Part shown: piece by piece, positions 1-5,383 of the stretch
Layout: each line of letters opens with the position of its first letter
How positions within the stretch are numbered: the first letter of the stretch is position 1
Assembly (NCBI GenBank): GCA_017455225.1
Contig: JAFTBL010000089.1
Coordinates: forward strand, 1 to 5,651
DNA from: Oscillospiraceae bacterium
GTDB lineage: Bacteria > Bacillota_A > Clostridia > Oscillospirales > Oscillospiraceae
Direction of reading: 5' to 3'
Length of the DNA stretch: 5,651 nt
Translations under genes and position numbers: made by a program
Notes under the pieces: model-generated
The model's input: only the letters and a program-made list of their open reading frames with translations
The model's database searches: none
What the model was told of the DNA's origin: nothing

Positions 1-1867
1 GGGTCTCTTCATATTCAAAGGCGTCCTCAAACTCCTGCTGCCACGGGCTGTCGGGTGAGAAGGCGTAGCCCCCCAGCCGCTGGCGCTGGGCGTACAGCGC
101 GATCAGCCCCTTGGCAAGGTCACGTGCGGCGGCCTTGGCCCGGTACGTGGTCTTGGCCCATTCCGCGCCGCCCAGCTTGTTCAATCGCACCGGCTTTTCG
201 CTGTCCTCGCCGCCGCTGCCGATGTATTTGCTCACCAGATCCAGCGACGTGCAGGGCACGTACAGGCAGTCCGTGCCGGCGTAGGTGATCTTGATATAAT
301 CCTTTTCCACCCCATCCACCGGCATGCGCACCACGCCGGTGAACCGGCCGATGCCGTGATGCACGTGCACCACCAGATCGCCGGGGGTCAGGTCAGTGTA
401 GGACTGCAGCTTTTTCCGGCTGTCGTCCCGCCGGGGGCGGGCTTTTTTCTGTTTGCCGCTCAGGGGCGCGGTGAACTGCCCCTCCGTCAGCACCGCCAGC
501 CTGAGCTCCGGGTACTCGCTGCCGGCGGACAAAGCGCCCACGCCGATCAGCACGCTGTTTTTCCGCAGCTCCTCCGTGCCGGACAGATCCAAAGCTGCGG
601 GAATGTGCCGCTCGTCCAGCAACCGGCGCATATTCCGGGCCCGCACCTCGCCGCCGCACAGCACCAGCACCCGGTACCCGGCGGTGAGATAGTGGGTGAT
701 GTCGGTGGCGGCCGTGTCCAGCGAGCCGCCGTAGCTGCTCAGCTGCTTGGCGCCGATCTGCCACATGCCCTTGGGCGGCAGCAGGCAGCGGCTGGTGGGC
801 AGGCTCTCCATCTCCACGGCGGAAAACCGCCCCAGCGCCGCCGTCAGCTCGCTCTCCGTCAGCGCCAGCGCGGAAAAGACTCCTGCCATGGCGCCGCTCT
901 CCATGGCGGCGGTCACGTCCTCCTTCAACTGCCACAAAAATGCCCGCAGCGCTTCGCCCGCCCGGGCGCTCTCGCTGAGACACACCACCGTTTCCCCGCC
1001 GAAATAATCCAGCGCGGTGGTCATGTCCGGATATACCGCCGCCATGTAGCGGTCGGTACCGCCGGGCAGAATGCCCTGCCGCAGCTGCTCCGCGTCGGCG
1101 CGGAGCCTGTCGGCGGCGGCGCGGGCGCTCTCGCCCCGCAGGCGGGACGCCGCCGCCTCCATCCGCTCGACTGCCTCGCCGTCCGGCAGCACCTCGCCCG
1201 CCGGTAACAGCAGTGCAGAGCGACAATTTTCTGTGCGCCGCTGGGTGCCCACATCGAACCAGCCCAGCGAGTCGATCTCATCGCCGAAAAATTCACAGCG
1301 CAGCGGCTGTGCCGCGCCGGGAGAAAACACATCTAAAATCCCGCCCCGCAGCGCGAATTGGCCGGGCCCCTCCACCTGCTCGGAGCGGGTATAGCCCGCC
1401 GCCGTCAGTGTGGCGGCCAGCGCGGACAGATCGTATTGCCCGTCCAGCTCCAGCGCGTGGATGTGGCGCAGCAGCACCTGAGGCGGGATGCACCTCTGCA
1501 CCAGCGCCTCCACCGTGGTCACGGTGATGCCCGCGCCGGCGGAAATACGCCGGAACGATTCCAGCCGCTGATATTCCCACGAACGGCTCACCGCCGCGGT
1601 GGGGTGCAGCTGCCACTCTCTGGCGGGCAGCAGCGTGACCTCCTCCCCGGTGAGCGCCTGCAGATCTGCCGCCTGCCGGGCGGCGTCCTTTTCGTCGGCG
1701 CAAATCACCAGCAGCGGCCGCCGCGTCCCGACGCGGATCGCCGCCGCCGTCTGGGCGCGGTGCACGCCGCCAAGTCCCGTGATCAGCGCCGTTTCTCCGG
1801 CGGATACCGCCTGCAGCACCTCCTGCAGTTGGGGCAGCAGCATCAGTTGATCTATGAGATTTTTCAT
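1..1867 (-). CDS. mfd: Transcription-repair coupling factor Mfd, N-terminal 622 residues (cut by the left window edge)
   Basis: Mfd is a cytoplasmic ATP-driven DNA translocase. It removes RNA polymerase stalled at DNA lesions and recruits UvrA for nucleotide excision repair. The reading frame is open from the ATG at 1867 to the window edge. It starts MKNLIDQLMLLPQL and shows the UvrB-like N-terminal module. The phosphate-binding loop is degenerate (GLGGVHRAQTA, about residues 31-41), as expected because this module does not bind ATP. The UvrB-type signature GPGQFALRGGILDVF lies at residues 167-181. The RNA polymerase-interaction domain starts near residue 494 (GDLVVHVHHGIGRFTG) and continues through DYIKITYAGTDCLYVP. 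The helix leading into the translocase follows (YAFSPDSPWQQEFEDAFEYEET, 601-622). Family members are about 1,150-1,180 residues, so roughly the last 540, with both helicase lobes, lie outside. AGGAGG sits 4 bases before the ATG. The gene begins 28 bases after the pth stop, so it is probably co-transcribed with pth, as in Bacillus. Confidence 0.96.
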   Translation of the reverse strand, partial: MKNLIDQLMLLPQLQEVLQAVSAGETALITGLGGVHRAQTAAAIRVGTRRPLLVICADEKDAARQAADLQALTGEEVTLLPAREWQLHPTAAVSRSWEYQRLESFRRISAGAGITVTTVEALVQRCIPPQVLLRHIHALELDGQYDLSALAATLTAAGYTRSEQVEGPGQFALRGGILDVFSPGAAQPLRCEFFGDEIDSLGWFDVGTQRRTENCRSALLLPAGEVLPDGEAVERMEAAASRLRGESARAAADRLRADAEQLRQGILPGGTDRYMAAVYPDMTTALDYFGGETVVCLSESARAGEALRAFLWQLKEDVTAAMESGAMAGVFSALALTESELTAALGRFSAVEMESLPTSRCLLPPKGMWQIGAKQLSSYGGSLDTAATDITHYLTAGYRVLVLCGGEVRARNMRRLLDERHIPAALDLSGTEELRKNSVLIGVGALSAGSEYPELRLAVLTEGQFTAPLSGKQKKARPRRDDSRKKLQSYTDLTPGDLVVHVHHGIGRFTGVVRMPVDGVEKDYIKITYAGTDCLYVPCTSLDLVSKYIGSGGEDSEKPVRLNKLGGAEWAKTTYRAKAAARDLAKGLIALYAQRQRLGGYAFSPDSPWQQEFEDAFEYEET

Positions 1868-1871
1868 GCCG

Positions 1872-1877
1872 CCTCCT
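1872..1877 (-). promoter_or_regulatory. Shine-Dalgarno site of mfd
   Basis: The minus strand reads AGGAGG, then four bases, then the ATG at 1867. The 28-base gap between the pth stop and the mfd start has room for this site but not for a full promoter, which supports co-transcription of pth and mfd. Confidence 0.75.
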
Positions 1878-1895
1878 CTCCCGCAGGATGATGCG

Positions 1896-2489
1896 TCAGT
1901 TGAATCGATTCTGCGCTTTTTCCACGCCGTCCCGGATCACCACCGGCACGGCGGCCACCGCCTTGTCCAGCGCCTCCATCAGCAGCTTCTGCTCGTCGCC
2001 CATGGGGCGGCCGGTGACCCAATCGGCCATGTCGTACTCCGGGTGATCCGGCATGCCAACGCCCACCTTGATGCGGGGAAAGGCGTCGCTGCCCAGATGC
2101 TGGATGATATTCTTCAATCCGTTGTGTCCCCCGGCGCTGCCGCCGCCGCGGATGCGCAGCTTGCCCACCGGCAGCGACACGTCGTCGGAGATCACCAGCA
2201 CCCGTTCCGGCGGGATCTTGTAAAACCGGGCTGCCTCGCCCACCGCCTCGCCGCTGAGGTTCATGAACGTCTGGGGCTTCATCACCAGCACCTGCTCTCC
2301 GCCCAGCCGCGCCGTGCCCGTCCACGCCTTGAAGCGCAGCTTGTTGAAGGAAAAACCCTCGTTGTCCGCCAGCTTATCCAGCGCCAGAAAGCCCATGTTG
2401 TGCCGGGTGGAGGCGTATTGGGCGCCGGGGTTGCCCAGCCCCACCAGCAGCCATGTGCAGCCGCCTCCGCCGCCTCGGTGAAAGAACAT
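1896..2489 (-). CDS. pth: Peptidyl-tRNA hydrolase (Pth)
   Basis: Pth cleaves the ester bond of peptidyl-tRNAs that drop off ribosomes, recycling the tRNA in the cytoplasm. The 197-residue product has the complete family signature. GLGNPG (17-22) carries Asn20 and TRHNMGF (28-34) carries the catalytic His30. MNLSG starts at residue 76 with Asn77, SDDVSLPVG has Asp102, and GGHNGLKN has Asn123. These match E. coli Asn10, His20, Asn68, Asp93 and Asn114. The start is a choice between two in-frame ATGs, at 2495 and 2489. The Shine-Dalgarno GGAG ends only 2 bases before the first but 8 before the second, so 2489 (MFFHRGGGG...) is preferred. The leader, with five consecutive glycines, is about ten residues longer than the usual start just before VGLGNPG. 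The gene lies between the prs terminator and mfd; this is the place of spoVC in Bacillus. Confidence 0.96.
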   Translation of the reverse strand: MFFHRGGGGGCTWLLVGLGNPGAQYASTRHNMGFLALDKLADNEGFSFNKLRFKAWTGTARLGGEQVLVMKPQTFMNLSGEAVGEAARFYKIPPERVLVISDDVSLPVGKLRIRGGGSAGGHNGLKNIIQHLGSDAFPRIKVGVGMPDHPEYDMADWVTGRPMGDEQKLLMEALDKAVAAVPVVIRDGVEKAQNRFN

Positions 2490-2497
2490 ATCCATCG

Positions 2498-2505
2498 CTC
2501 CTTTT
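2498..2505 (-). promoter_or_regulatory. Shine-Dalgarno site of pth (decides the start)
   Basis: The minus strand reads AAAAGGAG. Spacing is 2 bases to the ATG at 2495 and 8 bases to the ATG at 2489. Only the second is a normal distance, so the pth start is placed at 2489. Using 2495 would add two residues (MD). Confidence 0.7.
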
Positions 2506-2520
2506 GTCAGAGTGGATCGC

Positions 2521-2552
2521 AAAAAAACAGGGGAGCCGCGATGCGGCCCCCC
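2521..2552 (-). terminator. Rho-independent terminator downstream of prs
   Basis: On the minus strand a 10-bp GC-rich stem (arms 2552-2543 and 2539-2530, one G-U pair) closes a 3-base loop. It is followed by TG and seven T residues (2527-2521). It starts 19 bases after the prs stop, so it should end the glmU-prs transcript. The plus strand has no T-run after the stem, so the signal works only leftward. Its T-run ends 31 bases before the pth start. Confidence 0.9.
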
Positions 2553-2553
2553 T

Positions 2554-2562
2554 ATCATATCA
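2554..2562 (-). promoter_or_regulatory. Possible extended -10 promoter for pth-mfd
   Basis: The minus strand reads TGATATGAT: an extended -10 element (TGN) joined to TATGAT, one mismatch from TATAAT. No good -35 hexamer is visible 16-18 bases upstream; the best is TGTTCA with three matches. The predicted start of transcription, near 2547, falls inside the 5' arm of the terminator hairpin. An RNA begun there would lack much of that arm and might escape termination. This is inference from motifs only. Confidence 0.35.
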
Positions 2563-2571
2563 CATTTTCCG

Positions 2572-3531
2572 TCAGTTGAACAGTTTGGAAATAGAAATTT
2601 CCTGATAGATGCGCTCGATGGCCTCGCCGAACATGGGCGCCACGGACAGATACTTGATCTTGTCGCAGCCCTGACCCAGCTCCACGGGCAGGGTGGTCAG
2701 CAGCGCCAGCTCCTTGATGGCGCTCTTGTCGATGCGCTCCAGCGCCGGGCCGGAGAGGATGCCGTGGCTGGCGCAGGCGAACACGTTCTTGGCGCCGCCC
2801 ACCTCCACGATGGCCTGAGCTGCGTTGCACAGAGAGCCGGCGGTGTCCACCATGTCGTCGAAGAGGATGCAGTCCTTGCCGGCCACGTCGCCGATCACGT
2901 GCATCACCTCGCACTGGTTGGCCTTCTGACGGCGCTTGTCCACGATGGCAAGGCCCATGTGCAGCTTCTGGGCGAAGGTGCGGGCGCGGGCCACGCTGCC
3001 CACGTCGGGAGACACGACCACCATGTCCTCGGCCTTGACGCCGAACTTCTTGGCGTAGTAGTCCACGAACACGGGGTTGCCGTACAGGTTGTCCACCGGG
3101 ATGTCGAAGAAGCCCTGGATCTGAGCGGCGTGGAGATCCATGGTCAGCACGCGGTCGGCGCCGGCGGCGGTGATCATGTTGGCCACCAGCTTGGCGGAGA
3201 TGGGATCGCGGCTCTTGGCCTTGCGGTCCTGACGGGCGTAGCCGAAATAGGGTACCACGGCGGTGATGCGCCCGGCGGAGGCGCGGCGGCAGGCGTCGAT
3301 CATGATGAGCAGCTCCATAAGGCTGTCATTGACCGGCTTGCAGGTGGAATTGATGAGAAACACGTCGCTGCCCCGAACAGTCTCGTAGAGAGAGACGGAA
3401 ACCTCGCCGTCGGCGAAGGTCTTTACCTCGCTCTCGCCCAGCTTGGTGCCGATCACCTTGCAGATCTCGGCCGCCAGAGCGGGGTTGGAATTGCCCGTGA
3501 AGATCTTGATGTCCTTGCCGTGAGAAATCAT
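2572..3531 (-). CDS. prs: Ribose-phosphate pyrophosphokinase (PRPP synthetase, class I)
   Basis: Prs transfers pyrophosphate from ATP to ribose 5-phosphate, making PRPP for purine, pyrimidine, NAD, histidine and tryptophan synthesis in the cytoplasm. The 319-residue product has the usual class I length (about 310-320). Visible motifs in order: the N-terminal KIFTGNSNPALA (9-20); the ATP-binding flexible loop PYFGYARQDRK (94-104); the metal-site region MDLHAAQIQGFFDIPVDNL (131-149) with His134; VSPDVGSVARAR (173-184); the DKRR motif with Lys199; and the PRPP loop DDMVDTAGS (225-233). The allosteric-type C-terminus ends in KLFN. The ATG at 3531 matches the family N-terminus, but no strong Shine-Dalgarno sequence precedes it, only a purine-rich stretch. 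It follows glmU by 69 bases, the conserved Firmicutes pair gcaD-prs, and a strong terminator follows it. Confidence 0.97.
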   Translation of the reverse strand: MISHGKDIKIFTGNSNPALAAEICKVIGTKLGESEVKTFADGEVSVSLYETVRGSDVFLINSTCKPVNDSLMELLIMIDACRRASAGRITAVVPYFGYARQDRKAKSRDPISAKLVANMITAAGADRVLTMDLHAAQIQGFFDIPVDNLYGNPVFVDYYAKKFGVKAEDMVVVSPDVGSVARARTFAQKLHMGLAIVDKRRQKANQCEVMHVIGDVAGKDCILFDDMVDTAGSLCNAAQAIVEVGGAKNVFACASHGILSGPALERIDKSAIKELALLTTLPVELGQGCDKIKYLSVAPMFGEAIERIYQEISISKLFN

Positions 3532-3600
3532 AACTGTACACGCTCGCTTTCTTTCCCGTTTTTTGCTTTTCCTTATTTATTCAGGGGCCTTCCCTGTTGG

Positions 3601-4545
3601 TCACTTCTTTTCCCTCTGCATGAACCGGCTGGCCCAGCCGTCCTTGTTGCTCTGCCTGGCACGGGCTACCGCCAGCGCGCCGGCGGGCACGTCCTGCGTC
3701 ACGGTAGAGCCGGCGGCAGTATAGCTGCCGTCCCCCAGCGTCACCGGCGCCACCAGATTGGTGTTGCAGCCGATGAACACGTCGTCCCCGATGGTGCAGC
3801 GGTATTTCCGTTTGCCGTCATAGTTGGTGGTCACGGTGCCGCAGCCAAAGTTCACCCGCTGCCCCACGTCGCTGTCGCCCACGTAGGTCAGATGGGAGAT
3901 CTTGGTACCGTCACCGATGACGGAATTCTTCAGCTCCACGAAATCGCCCACCCGGCAGCCGTCGCCCACCACGGTACCGGGCCGCACGTAGGCAAAGGGG
4001 CCCACGGTGGTGCCGGCGCCCACGGTGCTTTCGTTCACCTGAGAGGCGTTGACGGTGCTGCCGGCGCCGATCACGCTGTCGCGGATCATGGCGTTGGGGC
4101 CCACAGTGCAGTCCTCGCCGATCCGGGTCTTGCCCCTTAAAACGGTGCCCGGCAGCAGCACGGCGCCGCGCCCTACGGTGCAGGTGGGATCTATGTAGGT
4201 GTTGGCCGGGTCGATCACGGTAACGCCGCCCTGCCTCAGCCGCCTGAGCTGTGAGCGCCGGATCTCTGCCGCCGCCCGCTCCAGCTCCTCCTCCGAGCTG
4301 AAGGGCCGCAGGCCGCACCCGGAGGTCCCATCCGTCAGCGGCAGCACCGGCGCGGCGATCACAATCGCGCCGGCGGGCGCGGCTTCCTCCCCGGTCAGCA
4401 CGGCGCCGCCGAAGCAGGCCACGGCCGCCTCCGCCTCCGGGCGCCACACCCCTTCGCAAATAACAAAAAACCGCTCCGTGCCGCACTCCGCCAATTCCCT
4501 GCACGCCCACGTCAATACGGGGCAGAACAGGAACGGATGCAGCAT
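3601..4545 (-). CDS. glmU: GlmU-like glucosamine-1-phosphate N-acetyltransferase with reduced N-terminal domain
   Basis: The C-terminal part is the left-handed beta-helix acetyltransferase of GlmU. It makes N-acetylglucosamine 1-phosphate from glucosamine 1-phosphate and acetyl-CoA, a precursor of UDP-GlcNAc for peptidoglycan. Numbered from the ATG at 4545 (314 residues), an inter-domain helix (about 86-107) leads to hexapeptide repeats from VTVIDPANTYIDPTCTVG onward. Residues matching the E. coli active site are present: Arg188, Lys206, His218, Tyr221, Asn232, Asn241-Tyr242 and Lys247. The N-terminal half is far shorter than the usual 230-residue uridylyltransferase and lacks its LAAGxGTRM loop. 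IVIAAPVLPL (61-70) resembles the GDVPL strand but without its aspartate. UDP-GlcNAc pyrophosphorylase activity is therefore doubtful. No Shine-Dalgarno precedes 4545. A strong one precedes an in-frame ATG at 4605, but a TAA at 4557-4555 separates the two. The gene may therefore be broken by a nonsense change or sequence error, or be translated by restart. Confidence 0.8.
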   Translation of the reverse strand: MLHPFLFCPVLTWACRELAECGTERFFVICEGVWRPEAEAAVACFGGAVLTGEEAAPAGAIVIAAPVLPLTDGTSGCGLRPFSSEEELERAAAEIRRSQLRRLRQGGVTVIDPANTYIDPTCTVGRGAVLLPGTVLRGKTRIGEDCTVGPNAMIRDSVIGAGSTVNASQVNESTVGAGTTVGPFAYVRPGTVVGDGCRVGDFVELKNSVIGDGTKISHLTYVGDSDVGQRVNFGCGTVTTNYDGKRKYRCTIGDDVFIGCNTNLVAPVTLGDGSYTAAGSTVTQDVPAGALAVARARQSNKDGWASRFMQREKK

Positions 4546-4554
4546 GAGCGGTCG

Positions 4555-4605
4555 TTATCCGGCGGCGGGGCCCCGGAGATCGAATACGACAATGGCGCGA
4601 CCCAT
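4555..4605 (-). other. 16-codon upstream frame, probable true 5' end of glmU cut off by TAA
   Basis: From the ATG at 4605 the frame encodes MGRAIVVFDLRGPAAG and then meets TAA (4557-4555). Three codons later, in the same frame, comes the ATG at 4545. A strong Shine-Dalgarno site sits 8 bases before 4605. The peptide AIVVF followed by a glycine- and alanine-rich turn resembles the first strand and loop of a nucleotidyltransferase fold, and RPLMLHPFLFCPVLTW after the stop resembles its continuation (PKVLHPIAGKPML in ordinary GlmU). One base change in the TAA, for example to GAA, would give a continuous 334-codon gene. A leader peptide with translational restart is the alternative. Confidence 0.6.
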
Positions 4606-4611
4606 AGGAAA

Positions 4612-4619
4612 CCCCTCCT
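4612..4619 (-). promoter_or_regulatory. Strong Shine-Dalgarno site before the ATG at 4605
   Basis: The minus strand reads AGGAGGGG; counted from GGAGG, the ATG at 4605 lies 8 bases away. No comparable site precedes the ATG at 4545. This is the main evidence that glmU translation begins at 4605, upstream of the in-frame stop. Confidence 0.75.
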
Positions 4620-4646
4620 CTCTGTCGAAGTCTTTTTCTATTTTCT

Positions 4647-4655
4647 ATTATAGCA
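4647..4655 (-). promoter_or_regulatory. Probable glmU-prs promoter (extended -10)
   Basis: The minus strand reads TGCTATAAT: a perfect sigma-A -10 hexamer (4652-4647) with an extended TGN. The -35 position shows only weak resemblance (GTGGAT with a 17-base spacer), which an extended -10 can offset. Transcription should begin near 4640, giving a leader of about 35 bases that holds the strong Shine-Dalgarno site before 4605. Confidence 0.7.
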
Positions 4656-4678
4656 GGCTTATGCGGAAAATCCACCCC

Positions 4679-4690
4679 TTTTCGCGAAAA
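4679..4690. repeat. 12-base perfect palindrome, possible operator
   Basis: TTTTCGCGAAAA is identical on both strands. It lies about 30 bases upstream of the leftward -10 box, so a regulator bound there could act on the glmU-prs promoter. No known regulator is recognised from the motif, and a short AT-rich palindrome can also arise by chance. Confidence 0.35.
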
Positions 4691-4699
4691 AATTTCAGA

Positions 4700-4725
4700 A
4701 TTTCCGGGGGACGGCCGGCGGAAAT
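4700..4725. repeat. Inverted repeat, 7-base arms
   Basis: ATTTCCG (4700-4706) and CGGAAAT (4719-4725) are exact inverted copies around a 12-base GC-rich centre. No T-run follows on either strand, so it is not a normal terminator. It may be a binding site or have no function. Confidence 0.3.
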
Positions 4726-4807
4726 GTGCAGAATGTCGATTATTCGGAGCAAAAGGCGGCGAAATTCTATATTATGCTCAAAAATGGGGATTATTGAGAT
4801 TTCATAG

Positions 4808-4836
4808 TTGAATTTTTAACAAGTAAGTATTAAAAT
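4808..4836 (+). promoter_or_regulatory. Sigma-A-type promoter of trmL(-pgk)
   Basis: TTGAAT at 4808-4813 is followed by a 17-base spacer and TAAAAT at 4831-4836, a near-consensus housekeeping promoter with ideal spacing. Transcription would begin near 4843, leaving a leader of about 20 bases that holds GGAGG. The ATG at 4837 lies upstream of that start point, so it cannot be the trmL start if this promoter is used. Confidence 0.8.
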
Positions 4837-4849
4837 ATGGTACTTGAAC

Positions 4850-4854
4850 GGAGG
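4850..4854 (+). promoter_or_regulatory. Shine-Dalgarno site of trmL (decides the TTG start)
   Basis: GGAGG lies 9 bases before the TTG at 4864. It would be inside the coding sequence if translation began at the ATG at 4837. It therefore supports the TTG start, which also gives the usual family N-terminus, [14 protein letters not shown]. Confidence 0.8.
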
Positions 4855-4863
4855 TGGCCGCGC

Positions 4864-5355
4864 TTGCTGCACATCGTACTGGTGGAACCGGAGATCCCGC
4901 AAAACTGCGGCAACATCGCCCGCACCTGCGCCGCCACCGGCAGTCAACTGCATCTGATCCGCCCGCTGGGGTTCGATATCTCCGAGCGGGCCGTCCGCCG
5001 GGCGGGGCTGGATTACTGGCATCTGGTGGACGTGTTCGACTACGACGGGCTGGACGCGTTTTTTGCCGCCCACCCCGGCGCCATGGCAGATGGCTGGCTG
5101 GCCACCACCAAAGCGCCCCAGGACTATACCCATGCCCGGTTCACGCCGGACAGCTGGCTGTTCTTCGGCAAGGAGACGGCGGGCCTGCCCCTGTGGCTGC
5201 GCCAGAAGTACCGGGATCGCTGCGTCCGCCTGCCCATGCGCCCGGAGGCGCGGAGCCTGAATCTGAGCAATTCCGTGGCGATCCTGACCTACGAGGCACT
5301 GCGGCAATGTGGCTTCCCCGGCCTTGCCGGGCAGGGGGAAATGGCCGATCTGTAA
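4864..5355 (+). CDS. trmL: tRNA (cytidine(34)-2'-O)-methyltransferase TrmL, SPOUT family
   Basis: TrmL uses S-adenosylmethionine to methylate the 2'-OH of the wobble base (C34 or cmnm5U34) of certain leucine tRNAs in the cytoplasm. The 163-residue product is typical of the family (about 155-165). It shows all three SPOUT knot motifs: [13 protein letters not shown] (14-26); FGKETAGLP (101-109); and [26 protein letters not shown] (123-148), which forms the cofactor-binding trefoil knot. The start is taken as TTG at 4864, because the promoter and Shine-Dalgarno site place the ATG at 4837 outside the transcript and TTG gives the family N-terminus. The ATG would add nine residues (MVLERRWPR). The gene diverges from glmU, and its stop is 28 bases before pgk, so the two are probably co-transcribed. 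The exact tRNA substrates in this organism are inferred from family knowledge. Confidence 0.93.
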   Translation: MLHIVLVEPEIPQNCGNIARTCAATGSQLHLIRPLGFDISERAVRRAGLDYWHLVDVFDYDGLDAFFAAHPGAMADGWLATTKAPQDYTHARFTPDSWLFFGKETAGLPLWLRQKYRDRCVRLPMRPEARSLNLSNSVAILTYEALRQCGFPGLAGQGEMADL

Positions 5356-5370
5356 CGGGAATTTTCAAGA

Positions 5371-5375
5371 GGAGG
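5371..5375 (+). promoter_or_regulatory. Shine-Dalgarno site of pgk
   Basis: GGAGG lies 8 bases before the ATG at 5384. There is no room for a separate promoter in the 28 bases after trmL, so pgk is probably read from the trmL promoter or from one inside trmL. Confidence 0.8.
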
Positions 5376-5383
5376 ACAACTCT

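Larger units (their letters stand above)
4606..4863. other. AT-rich divergent intergenic region between glmU and trmL
   Basis: This 258-base stretch contrasts with the GC-rich genes on both sides. It holds the leftward glmU promoter and Shine-Dalgarno site, the rightward trmL promoter and Shine-Dalgarno site, a 12-base palindrome (4679-4690) and an inverted repeat with 7-base arms (4700-4706 and 4719-4725). I see no convincing gene or structured RNA in it. Confidence 0.8.

Noticed and set aside
356..1226. Long open frames on both strands (356-1207 plus, 393-1226 minus)
   Set aside because: They overlap the mfd frame, which carries the continuous Mfd domain pattern. Their products are Arg/Gly/Ala-rich and match nothing.
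3582..3596. Small hairpin CAGGG/CCCTG between glmU and prs, considered as a terminator
   Set aside because: The stem is only 5 bp and no T-run follows on the minus strand, so it should not stop glmU-prs transcription.
2512..4140. A 542-codon plus-strand open frame, the longest complete one in the window
   Set aside because: It lies antisense to prs and part of glmU, both of which have clear family motifs. Its product is low-complexity, rich in His, Ala and Gly, with no recognisable domain. Such long antisense frames are common in GC-rich DNA.
4199..4807. A 202-codon plus-strand frame running from glmU into the intergenic region
   Set aside because: It is antisense to conserved glmU sequence, has no recognisable domain, and its 3' end crosses the region that holds both divergent promoters.
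4606..4863. Possible riboswitch or small RNA in the divergent spacer
   Set aside because: Both leaders are short (about 35 and 20 bases from the predicted starts), and no known conserved RNA motif or terminator is visible.
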